NCBI GenBank assembly: GCA_013368325.1
Contig: JAACJK010000109.1
Span: 310,001 to 374,000, forward strand
Origin: Ephemerocybe angulata
Lineage: Eukaryota > Basidiomycota > Agaricomycetes > Agaricales > Psathyrellaceae
DNA: 64,000 nucleotides
Reading direction: 5' to 3'
The notes under the pieces were generated by a model. The model made no database searches. It worked only from the letters and a program-made list of their open reading frames with translations, and was not told the origin of the DNA. Of the stretch, positions 19,707 through 30,861 are shown piece by piece (within the stretch, counting starts at the first letter, position 1; the number at the start of each line of letters is the position of its first letter). Both the position numbers and the translations under genes were made by a program.

Positions 19707-22700
19707 GGGACCTGCTTTCCGCGTCCTCGAGATTAGTTCACTGACTGATAACCCTCACCAATGTCTATGGTCTTTCAATGTGGTTACTTGTTCCCTCATT
19801 TCCTTCACTTCTCCCTGTTGTCTTTTCGATTCTTGGCCCAGCTGCTCGCTCTTTCGATTTTTTGGATATCCCTCTAATCCTTTTTCTCAGTCTCTGCCTC
19901 GTCCCGCATATTCCCCTCATCGGCATCAAATATTTTCACGTTCTTCAGTGTACAAATAGCTTCTATTTCATGCATATATACATTACAGCGGACAATATAC
20001 GATTGTACAAAGGAACTGGACTCCGCGTTGAGTCCAAGCACCAAACCTCGAGTGTTGTCCAGGACCATAGGGTCAGCTAGACCAGTAAGTCCACAGAGCC
20101 GTGACTGCACCTCATGATGATACGCAGGCATTCCACAAATACGCATCCAATGGATCGGGAGGTAGCTTCCTAGTGTGCATGGTCATATCCAAGTAGCTGT
20201 AACGCTACAGCCTCACTTGCCACTAAGTATCGACAATTTTCCGAGCTGCGCAGGCATGCATCACCCAGCATACAGTACACCCGTTGTGAAGGGGCGACGA
20301 CTTCACAAAGGACCACTGACCTGGGTAGTGTTAGCCATCCTAAGGTCTGCCTTGCAGCCATCGCGGTGCTGTGTCCATATCGGAACCATCATACCGAGCA
20401 TCGAGCGACATTCCAGGTTCTGGGCTGACAAACGCTCGTCTGCAGGACGGCTCCCTGGGGCGAGGTCGTCTTTCTAGGATGTGATTGCCTGGCGCAGGTC
20501 TGTCAGCTTGAGAAAGGATGAGGGACCTTTATGCAAGCAAAGTCGTAAGTCGGTGACATTGGCTTGTCTGACTTTGCGTTCTGGAAGGTGGAAGAGGCTC
20601 CGAACTCTCTGCGTGTCGTGATGGTACCTTGGGCTATCTATCGCTTTCGTTGTGAGGTTGGTCGTTTCCTTTGGGCTCGGAGGTAAGACCTCCTCCGCAG
20701 CGAGAGGCGAGATATGGAACGTTGAGATGGGGCGCCTAATATGACTTGTTCGTGGACCTGGAAATCAGAGACAGGTGTGATAGCTGTTGTGGGACCCTTA
20801 GAATAAGTAGGCTTCAGCTTGCTGGATCCTGCGCGTGCAGAACGACCGTCGGGTATTGGGATCACGTCCTTTGCCGATTCGGGAGTGGCATTGAGAGACT
20901 TGACAGGTCTTCGTCTCACTTCACCGAGTCAAGGCGGCCGGAGAGTGGACCAGAAAGGGCGCTAAAATTAAAGTAGTACAGCAAGGGCTCTGGGAACGAT
21001 GGGGGTAGACATGCATGGCATGAAAAAGTATCGTCCTGGCAGTACATCGGTTCCGGATGGTTGACTAGAAGGAGATGTTTAAATGAATAGCAAACGCGGT
21101 GGGGACCGTCCCAGGGTGGCATTGTCAGAGGTTCTAAGGTCTCCCTCGCTCAGCAGACCAGACGATGAACACGAGACAGGAGGCGAACAAGTTCCACAGC
21201 CAACAGCACATGCAAGACCAAGGTAAACCTTCAAAAGCTGCCTGGGAAGTATCCTGGGGCCTGTTCCGAGTAGATTATTGGACGTTGAATGTTAACCGTC
21301 GACGATGTCGCCGGCGGTATCTACAAGCGAGCCGGCGGAACGACTGTATTGGTCCCAGCGAGCGTCTATACAGGTTACCCTGGGGCGGTAGCAAGGTTCC
21401 GTGGCGGTCAAACTGCCAAAAGTAATCTCAGAGAGTGGGGTGAAAGTTTCTTTGACAGAGCCACCGTGTGGCACGCGACCAGAGGTTGAATACAGAGGAG
21501 CAAGCAGCCTTGTTTATCACCAGCACCGAGTGACTTTTAATTCCGTGGCGCCGGAGCCAGGGAGGGCGGAATCGGCGGCCGACACTAGCGCTAGTGTATA
21601 CTGTCCCCTGCGCAACTCGGAAGGTCCATGGAATATACCTCCCAAGGACGTTGGCTAGCGGAAAGCCGCGGAGCATCAGAAGAGACTGGCAAACATTCTA
21701 TGAATAAAAGTAAGTCAAAACATTGCGGTTAGACCCCCGCAAAAAGAAGTTTGACACGGACGTTGTACAATTCATCGCCGCAGATTTGCACAAGTGTGCG
21801 GAGGAGAATATGTAATGGGTGCATGTGTGTTGACGATTGCCTTCCATTGCGGAAAATCAGGTACGAATTCGCCACAATCCTTACGGTGTTACCCACACTA
21901 AAAATGATGATCAGCCTTTTAGAAATGAGATAAGTAGAGAACAACAGGCCGCAGAGAACACGGCGGGACGTACCGGTGTACCAGGTAAGAGGCTCACTGA
22001 GACAACGCCCCAAATCCTCGGTGGGTTCATCGGAGAGTTACGGCTTTTCGCGAGTCCTCTCGCACAGGCAGCCAAGGAAGCGAGGGCTGCAGGCTTTGCC
22101 TCGGAGAACATGACATTAAATAAACCCCTCGGCGAAGGGTCATAGGCAACGGAGGATGGCGCACCTGCGGGGACTACGGGGCGGTGGAGCCAAACACACC
22201 CACAGTATTGAAGCCAGAAATAGGACATCTCGCACATATGGTTAGGACTAGGCAACGGTGCTGTAAGTTGCATTGGGTATAAGGAGCGAGTGAGGACCCG
22301 TAGACTGGTGCTGATGTAGGCTACCCAAAAACATCGTCGCATCTGCGACGAGTACGGCCACAGCGGTCACGAAAAGAGACGATATGTCGCAGGAGATGGG
22401 AAAATCTCGTACTCACCGCGGAATGTACCACAAGTTCCCGTTAGGGGGATGCGCATGGAAAATTCACGGGCATGTCTCATGTGCCCATGAACCTTATGGT
22501 ACCTGGGGTGAAGACAAGTCCAGGGACCGAGGCCATGGGATCGTTGGAGCGCTGAAGTTACAGTCAGTTCACATATCATACCAAGACCCCTAATCCACAT
22601 CAGACCACTGTACAAATGGACAGAGCAAGTAGCGCACCGTGAGCTTGGGTATTAAGGACCAGATTAGGTCTGTATGTCCGGTGGGACGTGTTGCCACCCA

Positions 22701-25700
22701 GACCACAGTGATTTCGGTTACTGGAGTTTGGAGCTTGCACCTCCATCGATGGCCGGCCAGTCCGAGCCATGAGTTTAATGAGCAGCAGGCCCACCGGTAA
22801 TCACGAGTAACATCAAGCATTCCTACACTATATGTAGGCGCAGGTATGGAGGTGGGCCTTGAGCTAGAACGACCCCTTTCTGGCTCCATACCCAGGTAGC
22901 TCGGTAAGGAAATGTCCGCCAGGTCGCTTGGACGTGAACGCGACTGCCATTCACACAAATAAATGTGTATATAGCACTCGTGGGGTCATCTGTGGACGAC
23001 CTTTCGAGTGGCGCAAGCACCAAAGGAATGAAGTATGGCGCTCTGAGGGGATATGCTGCCCATGTGAGTTGCGTAAACTGTAGGCGAGGATCAACCGTGC
23101 AGGTGAATAATCTCTGAGAGACACAAGGTAAATCTTATTAGCCTGACGTGCCGCTTGAGAACAATTAGGGCGTACCAGGCGAGCGGGCGCTTGGGCATTG
23201 ACACACCTCATGGAGATGAGAGGTTCGTTGCCTCAGCTTGGGAAGGGACCATGATGCGAAGCTTCAAGAAGCACCAATGGTCTATATTCGTGGCTCACAG
23301 GTACACAGAGGTCCATGTGGCTCAAAAGAGTGCTACCTTTCAGTATGATTTCTCTCGGTACGAACCCAGTGAAGAATCCGAGAAAGGGTGCACGATTCTA
23401 GCTGCAACTCGTCGAGTTAGTTCGTCGCCTCAGTAGAGGTGCCAGCTTCCATGGTGCTGGGGCCCGGGGGAGTGTTCACAGCACCAGGGAAGAGGTTCAA
23501 GTTCTTTTCATGTAGCAACAGCGGCGGCCGTGACCTAATAACGACTTGGAGAGAACAGAGTGGTAACAAAGTCGGTACCCCGCCGCCAGACGAAACCGGC
23601 AAGCGGCTCGGCAAATGCAGCGAAGCCAAACAAACAAAGTGTATGGTCCGTGCGCATGCGACACCGTATATAAGCGGGGCGCGGACACCAGGACAACTCA
23701 TACTTACCTTGATGGCATAACTCCCTTCACCTACCTGGGGTTGTGGGTTGTGGAAGCTCCCCATAGCACGGCGACCTTGTCCTCAGGGAGAGTCTGCAAC
23801 TTGTATGGCCTTCGGGTCATGCACCGTCTCAATATTTTCCTGTCCCGCTTCGGCCACTCTGGCTGGGCGGGCTTCTTTTTTGCCCTTTCGCCGTTCTAAC
23901 CCTAACCCTATGTACTACCAAATAAAGTAGTTCTTGTGCCAATTTCAGTTCGGTTTTCCGTTAAACTTCACCAAGATGGTGGTCCTTGGGAGCCAAATTT
24001 GCAGCCTTTGGGACGTGTATGTCTTCCTCGAGAGACTCCGAGTCAGATCCACTTGCTTCTCTGAATCTCCACCAGATCCTCAGAAGTCTCTTGTCAAGAT
24101 CGAGATTCTTGCGGTGGCACTTGCGTGGTGATTCTTACAAGACGCTCAACGCCTTGTCCCTCAACACAGTATGATGATAGTACTTTAATCAGCAAGCAAA
24201 CACCGTCCTGCGATTAGATCAAGGTTGAAAACTCGAAAACGAAAGACAACATGTAAAGCGAGCGAGATCTCAACCATTTCTTCGAAACCTCTAATCTTAC
24301 AGCGTCCATAAACAGTCTGCGTCGTGCATCGGCCAAAACAAAGCGTATGCACTTAGCTGCGCCATGCTACATATCCTTGCTGAGAACGCACAAACACGGG
24401 CAGTGTAATATATGCACCCTCTTGCTACGACCCCAAAACCTAATCGGTCCGGCGGCACTCGCTTCACCAAGGTCACCTGTTGAAGTCGTATGTCCGTCCC
24501 TGCATTCCCGCACCACCTAGCGGGCGAACAATCGATGGAAGGCCTCGATAATTTCCTCGAGAGGTACTTGCAGACCCGTCAGGCTTCGATTTCCCAAGAA
24601 GTCCAAGGAGAATTAGGAGAACCCTCACCCAACATCACGAAGGTGGTGGCAGTGACGAAAGAACTCGAGAGAACCAGCGAATCGTCGAATGGAGGTGGCC
24701 TTCAGCTTTAGGGGCGAGATTGGCTGAAGCACTGAGGGATCTGAAAGGAAACAAATCTTTCATCATAGAGGGAACATAGAGCGGGTTCTGTAGATCAGAA
24801 GGTCTACTGGAAGTCTCTTGCGAATGTCCCCATTCGCATTCGAGAGAAGAGGAAGGATAGGGACCTCGCAGGCTGATGACATTTGAATTTTAACATGTAC
24901 GGCATATGGATAGCAACCACATGCGTCGATGCCTACCCAATGCCAGTGTGCGGACGGAGGATGGGATCGGGCTGGTCTCCTTCCCGTGAGAGAGCGAGCG
25001 AGGAGGTCCTGTGCTGTGGTCTCAGTCTCCAAAGCTGGTGAGATGCCTATGATCTCCGAGCCGAGATAGCAGCTTACCGCAACCGATAGTTAGATGGGTA
25101 GGGCGGGCATATGGGTTCACCGCGCCCATGATATCGCGCTTGCAATAGCTCCGGACTATGGATCAAACTGTCTGGGTGGAGAAGGGCACACGAATCAGTA
25201 AAGAGCACAGCGGACAGTGTAAGAATCAGATACTATGTATGGAATACTCCCAAAGATGGCTTATCCTCGCCAAAACGGCGCTGGATCAGATACAGTGCTA
25301 TCATCAACTGTGAGACTTTAGGAAGGGAAGCAAACATTGGTTTGGGGGATGTGGAGCCGTGGCTGGTGAAACAGGTAGAAGAACCAACGATCTGGACACC
25401 TCGAGAATGAAAGATCTAATCAGCGCGCCCTCCAGTCGCAGCTGCTGTGCATATGGACTTGCAGAGGGACCGAGAAATACATGGCCAACGTACGGCAGCA
25501 ACATATCCGGAACAGAGAGGTGATGACATTTTCCCGTTGCCACCACCCACTCTAATCTCGAGGAGGTCTCGAGATAATCCCATGACATCGTGTTTACAGC
25601 GCCTTGAAAGCACCCAGTCCACCGAGTCGCAGTGATTAAGATGGGAGTTCGCTGATAACGCCGCTCCGTTCTACCCAGAATCAACCCAGAATAGAGGCGC

Positions 25701-26006
25701 CAGGCAATTGAGTGCAAAGCAACACACTGTCCCGATGACCGCACGAGTAGAAGTGGCCAGAACTCCCACATCCATATATATGAATGGGGAGAAGTATTCT
25801 TACCGCGGTGGATTTGCGGTAGAAAGGACAGAAGCTTCAAAATTGTTGTTGGAAGAAAAGACGAGCATCAACGCCAGTCGAGAATTGGAGCGGTCGCTTC
25901 ATCTGACTTCTCGTGGGTTAAGTGCGAGACTGAATTCCACATTAGAGATAGTGTGAGTAATGCAAAGGGTATCATGGTGAGCATATTGGGGTATGCAAGC
26001 AGGGCA
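19707..26006. other. gene-poor 6.3-kb tract without a recognised gene
   Basis: The first 250 bp are a pyrimidine-rich 3' untranslated region of the kinase. Beyond that I recognise no protein family, tRNA (no B-box-like sequence found) or repeat. Short open stretches exist: 20638-20919 (-), 21289-21489, 21401-21658, 21837-22145 and 23155-23436 (+), 23963-24136 (-), and 25304-25840 (-, 178 codons). Their composition is protein-like, but no motif was recognised and most lack clear splice continuity. A short telomere-like motif (two and a bit CCCTAA units) is at 23896-23910. Options include decayed transposons, lineage-specific genes or non-coding RNAs. Confidence 0.5.
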
Positions 26007-26701
26007 TCATGCGATAGCTAGGGCTATGCATACACATATGAGAGAGTCCTGGCATGGAAAGTATAATCAGCTGCTTTCCTCGACGGCCCCCATAAAATTC
26101 ACATCGGGTGCTTACATTAGAATACATTTCTTGTGCAACTACATCATTATCTTCCCAATGACAGACGATATCCGCTCTTGACATCCAAGTGTTAGAAATC
26201 ATCATCAAAGTATCAGTTCACCAGTATGATAACGGTGATGAGTTGAGAACGAAGGAGGAGGAAGGGCAGGCAGTAACGTCGAATTTCTGATGCTTCGAGA
26301 TAGAAAGAGGATGGAAGTCGAAGAGACCCACCTGCCGCCTTGTGCTAGGTTCTCGTGGATCTGGGTCAGCACGACATATTTGCTGTTTGAATCCGGAACG
26401 CAAGACCACAAGATTATTGGCAATTGGTCAGCGCGAAGGTCGATACCGAAGGAAGCTGCCGGACGTACAATCCCCGAGGCTGAATCTCCAGCATTCGCTC
26501 CTTCACCCGCTCTCCGATTTCCTTGGTCAACGATTTGAGGCGCTCTCTATCCTTGATCTCTGCCCAGGTCTTGGATTGGAGCGTGGTCGCCGCGAGCTTC
26601 TTCATGTACGCCTTGAGAAGTGGGCCATCGAACTTGGGTCGTGGTGAGGCAGCATTTGAGCGGGGTGGTGGGGGAGACCGTAGGCCAGAGGATCTTTCCA
26701 T
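26007..26701 (-). CDS. Tctex-1 family dynein light chain
   Basis: Small Tctex1-domain protein (about 128 residues), a light chain of cytoplasmic dynein or a TCTEX1D2-like protein. Exon 1 runs from ATG 26701: MERSSGLRSPPPP, then PKFDGPLLKAYMKKLAATTL, ERVKERMLEIQPRG. A donor GTACGT and an acceptor before CAAATATGTC restore FKYVVLTQIHENLAQGG. The next exon gives ADIVCHWEDNDVVAQEMYSN and the last DSLICVCIALAIA and stop at 26007. Domain order and final Ser-Leu-...-Ala strand fit the fold. The tail resembles the family pattern NDSLICVATAFG but ends short. An upstream in-frame extension towards 26894 overlapping PEX11 is possible and was not used. Confidence 0.8.
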
Positions 26702-26883
26702 TAACGAGGCGCGGCGGCCAGTACTCTCTATCGCGAGTGGAGGGTGCAAAGCTGAAAGCCGACGCGTCCGGAGCTGGTTGGCTTGTTTGGCTAAACACGT
26801 GCTTCCGCGGAACAGGCACAGGAGTAAACGAGTTCGCGTCACAAACCTGGTTAACAGCTTTTGAATTGAACAGCTCTTGCACC
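26702..26883. promoter_or_regulatory. bidirectional promoter, Tctex-1 light chain / PEX11
   Basis: 182 bp between two divergent start codons must carry both core promoters. No distinct TATA or CCAAT element was seen. Confidence 0.5.
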
Positions 26884-28334
26884 ATGGCCTCCATATCCTT
26901 TCCAAGTCATGGCCAGTCGCTCGAGGGCTCTGGCTCTGGCCTCGACTCACACGAAAGCCAGTTCTACTCACCGGGGTTCGACACCAGCTCGTCATTTCAA
27001 ATGAACCCAATGTCCTCACATCCGCCACGAACCCCCAAAACCTCAATCATCTCCAACACTACGCACTCGTACAAACCCGGCTATGAACCTAGTGAAGAAC
27101 AGGTCGACGAACATCTTACCCCTGACGACCTGGATCTGGACGAGGCGGATGAGAAGGTGAAGGGTGCGGAGAAGAGAGTCATGAAGGAGGAGATTTGGAG
27201 AGAGATTATCCTCACCAGCAATGGCAGGGACAAGGCATTTGTGAGTATCGTGCTCGGTATACTGCTATATCTCTTTGAGCGCTTACCGGGCCCGATTCGG
27301 TGTCAAACAGAAATTGATACAGTATTCAATACGAGTGTATCTCTTATTCCACGCTTCAGTTGCTGGTTCACGGCTGCTCCGACGGTCAAGCGGTTCAAAA
27401 TGGAGTATAAACCTTGTCGAGCGCCTCTCCTCCACGGCCTCAGGGCTGTCATTTACCAGGTCTCGCCTCATTTACACTATCGCACCACGGGTATCTAACA
27501 CAGTCCACCCCGTATCTTTAGGAAACTACTTCTGCTTTTCAACTGGTTGCACCCATTGACCATTATTCGAGCTCAACAAACCGTCCCATACTCGTCGGAG
27601 CGGTCACAGTCCAAAGCAGCGAAGACCAAGTCGTTCCTGCAGACACTTCTCTACGCACCACCGCCAGTTCTTCTTGAACTCATCAACGCTGGTGCAGATG
27701 ATGTAGCCACTCTTGCACGGCTTGGACTCATTGGCAAGAGAACTGGATCACAAGCAGAGAAATTCTCCGACTGGTGCTTTTTCTTCGCCACACTGGTCAG
27801 TCTTGTGGAGAATGGGGTTGAGCGCCAGGTGATAACAAGCCAACAATCCGAAGGTGGGTACGCTATGGATATCCATACCGTCACTACTGACTCTTTCGCG
27901 TCTTCTTCTTCTGTGCCTGGTGTATAGTCGAAGGACGGATGTATAACGAATCCATGTCCGGTGCTTCTGCCAAGTCAAAACCCAAGATTTCGAAGGTTGA
28001 CGAAAAGGAGCTATCACGACTCCGAAAACAAGACTACTGGTTACAAGTTACGCGAGCGAAGCTTGTCATGGACCTGATCTTCGTTTGTGAGTCTCCGTGA
28101 CAACTCGAAGGGTCTGGAACTATAACTGAGGGTATTTCCAGCCTACAGCGTCTTCAACCTGAAGCGCGCGGCGGCATCAGTGACTGCATTTACGGGATTG
28201 GCCTCCGCTGTCTTGAGGTAAGGATCGCCTATGGGTTCAACTGAATAGCCCTTTCTGACAATCCTCATAGTTCTGCGAAGCTGTATGAGAAGCACAAGAG
28301 CACGCTGGTGAAAGCTCTTCTGTCATCGTCGTGA
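26884..28334 (+). CDS. PEX11: Pex11-family peroxisomal membrane protein
   Basis: Peroxin 11 family protein; members remodel the peroxisomal membrane for elongation and division. The N-terminal 110 residues are a Ser/Asp/Glu-rich extension (GYEPSEEQVDEHLTPDDLDL). The domain begins near NGRDKAF, continues IQYSIRVYLLFHASVAGSRL and KLLLLFNWLHPLT. It then has a long helical stretch with LLYAPPPVLLELINAGADDV, the conserved KFSDWCFFFATLVSLVENGV, and C-terminal QVTRAKLVMDLIFVSY, VFNLKRAAASVTAFTGLASA and AKLYEKHKSTLVK. About five introns are needed. The stop is at 28332-28334. Which Pex11 paralogue (Pex11, Pex11C) is not resolved; localisation is inferred from the family. Confidence 0.78.
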
Positions 28335-28571
28335 TTGTGGAGACCTTACCATACCAACTACCCTGGTCTCTACTGACACATATACCAATACCTATAGTAC
28401 CTATACTTACCCGACTGGCAGCTGTGTGGGTCTAATCTACACATTAGATACTTATTTTCGGGTATCGCTTTCGTCTCCTCTGAAGGACGAGCCCTGACAT
28501 GAACTCCAGCTGCGGGCGTACTATTTTGATGAGAATGAAATGTGGTTACGGGGCACCGGGGGAGCTGTTTG

Positions 28572-29018
28572 TCACCACACACGCCATTTTGAGGGCGGCT
28601 GATGCTCAGGTATCGAGCTGCTCGTGTGCTGGGTGGAGTGCTCTTCGGTTGCGTCGTCTCCTCGTCTCGCTGCTTCGAGGGTGGCGACGTCATCCTCAAG
28701 CTGCTTGATTCGTGCCTCAGCCTCTTCCAGGAAGCGTTCGTGCAAGAGGTTCATCTCTGTAAGCCGAAGTCCCTGATTGACCCCGTTTGAACATTGGAGA
28801 CTTTGGAAACGGGGTAACGGACATACGAGATAGATTGCGGACCCCAAGAGGAATATAGGCATCATTGCTGGTAGGGTCTCAGTGTAGAATGCGCCATGCC
28901 GGGAGCTGGACGAGGTGGAGTGGTTGCGATGAGACCGAAACGAGCGCCAAGTACGAGTTAAGTTGTAACGCGTTCGAACAGCACCCCGCAGGGATTGGCC
29001 CAGCAAACGAGAAGACAT
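28572..29018 (-). CDS. small predicted mitochondrial membrane protein, function unknown
   Basis: The N-terminus is Arg/Ser-rich with almost no acids (MSSRLLGQSLRGAVRTRYNL), resembling a mitochondrial presequence. A single hydrophobic segment (PAMMPIFLLGSAIYL) follows. A 54-nt intron at 28773-28826 joins it in phase to GLRLTEMNLLHERFLEEAEA and a short coiled coil (RIKQLEDDVATLEAARR). The tail is Ser/His/Gln-rich. Length after splicing is about 130 residues. Transit peptide plus one membrane helix plus coiled coil suggests an inner-membrane protein, but I do not recognise a named family. It is divergent from Tvp38. Confidence 0.65.
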   Translation of the reverse strand: MSSRLLGQSLRGAVRTRYNLTRTWRSFRSHRNHSTSSSSRHGAFYTETLPAMMPIFLLGSAIYLVCPLPRFQSLQCSNGVNQGLRLTEMNLLHERFLEEAEARIKQLEDDVATLEAARRGDDATEEHSTQHTSSSIPEHQPPSKWRVW

Positions 29019-29524
29019 GGGTTATGGATCTAAGTGAACAAAGGCAAGTCAGTGGGTCTATCTCGGTAAATAGCTGAATAGAACGGACCTTGCGGAGAGA
29101 ACGATGGCGGCAGCAGCAAAGGAAGCCCTTCCGGGTCGCGTCCGCATGTGATGTCGGGCGTGAGAAAGAAGTGGGGATGCGCACAAACGTGTCCCTCTGC
29201 GCAGGAAGGGCGTATGTCATCGTCAGGGAGGATTAAATAAGAGGAAGAAGGCAGGAAAGATGCTCTCGACGCTGCTTGCGATCCCCAGCACCCCAAAAAC
29301 ACGGAAAGTGCGGCCAGAGGCTGTGCATGACCAGCGGGTATAGTTGTCATCGGATATCTGGCGTGCGACTTGAAGGGTTGTTTGGCCCGCAACATCTTAC
29401 GTCCAGCCTTGGAGACGATCGCTTTTCTTTCGCTGTCGCACTGAGGCGTAGGCGCTCACTTTCTCTCCTTCGCCCCGTTTTCTTTTATTTTCCTCCTCCT
29501 TGCTGGTTCAGGTTGGAATCTCAA
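29019..29524. other. divergent intergenic region before the Tvp38 gene
   Basis: About 500 bp between two divergent start codons. The last 90 bp before 29525 are strongly pyrimidine-rich (CTTTCTCTCC...TTTTCTTTTATTTTCC), a typical transcription start context. No gene was recognised. Confidence 0.5.
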
Positions 29525-30861
29525 ATGGAACACCCCAGCTTCTACCGTCAGCCTTCTCAGGACCTCATCTCCCTCGCAACCCCGGCCCATGAATTCAACG
29601 AGAAGGACCCTCGCTTCCAACATGCGGCACAACCCGTGAGGCCTCTACTCGCCCCCGCGCGCCCCCAAGGTCCCCATAGAGCCCATAGACCAGCCCAACC
29701 CTCACCAGGGGCTCGCTCAGGAGCTCAAGGCCATCACAAATCCCAGCGCACTTTTATACGCCAATCCAGCCAGGCCCAGGTTGTTGGTCGATCTTCACGG
29801 ACACCGACTAGCTCTGGAATGTGCACGTCTCTCAGGCCTTGGTTCCCCGTTATTCTATACGCCGTCACCAGCGTCGCCTTCCTCGTCGCATTTGCCCTCT
29901 ATAGGACGGAGCTGTTTGCCCGTGAGTCCGTTTCTATCCTTTGTCACAGTGTCATAGCAATAACTCTGTTGGTCTCCCAGTACTCGACGAACTATCATTC
30001 TGGCTACGGGCTGATGAGTCGTATGGACACGCAGTGCTTTTTTTCCTCATCTTCCTTACCACAATCCGTGAGTTATCAGCTGTGACGAATATCCTTGCTT
30101 CTCGCGACATTGTCTGATGCGTCCCACCCCCAGCGCCGATCCCTCTATATTCCACCCTCATTATCTTATCTGGGTACACTTTTGGCCCTTGGGCGGGCGC
30201 GATAATCTCCTATTTCGCCGCTCTGCTAGGCGCCCTCGTCGTGTTCCTCGTCTCCCGTGTCCTCTTTCGGGATTGTATCGGGAAGTGGCTCAATTCCTAT
30301 ACACGGATAAAACGCGTCGTCCGTGCCATCGAAAAACGCCCGAAGCTTCTTTTCCTTATCCGTCTGGCGCCATATCCCTACAATGTCATGAACTGTCTCC
30401 TCGCCGCATCGCCGACCCTCACCTTGCACACGTACACTGTCTGCACGGCCCTCTCGTTGTTCAAGGTCATCATCCATACCAGTGTGGGCGCCTCCATCCA
30501 CTCGTTTAGGGATTACCACGTTACCGACCCTGATTCGGTCGACGACGAGAGCAACGCAGATTCCCTCGCCCGTATATGGAGTATCATCGGGATTCTCCTA
30601 TGCTTGATGATCCTCGTCTACCTGTCGGTCGTTGCTCGCCGGGCTGTCGATGAGGAGCTCGACGAGGAGCCTATCACTCCTGAGGAGACCGAAGCCTTTT
30701 TGACTTCGTCTTCCATCGATATTGAATCTGGATTGGTCCTTGCCTCTCCAGAGCGCCCAATGGCAGAAATACCGTCAAGGACGCCGCAGATGGTGACCTC
30801 ACCTTACCGGTCTCCTATACCTTTGGATACCCCAGAGGTCTCGCCTGGTCGTTGGATATGA
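29525..30861 (+). CDS. TVP38: Tvp38/TMEM64 family Golgi membrane protein (VTT domain)
   Basis: Integral membrane protein of the SNARE-associated Golgi / DedA-like (VTT) superfamily. Exon 1 codes a Pro/Gln/Arg-rich cytosolic N-terminus and the first membrane segment (WFPVILYAVTSVAFLVAFAL). After introns near 29920-29980 and 30070-30130 the VTT core follows: FFLIFLTTIPPIPLYSTLII, LSGYTFGPWAGAIISYFAAL, LGALVVFLVSRVLFR, then LIRLAPYPYNVMNCLLAASP and ALSLFKVIIHTSVGASIHSF. A last helix (IWSIIGILLCLMILVYLSVV) precedes an acidic C-terminal tail. The reentrant-loop glycines and the RLAPYPYN motif are characteristic. Related VTT proteins are lipid scramblases; that activity is not shown here. Confidence 0.87.

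Noticed and set aside
25304..25840. 178-codon minus-strand open frame
   Set aside because: The longest open frame in its tract, but no motif, signal, or splice partners were found; left as part of the unresolved region.
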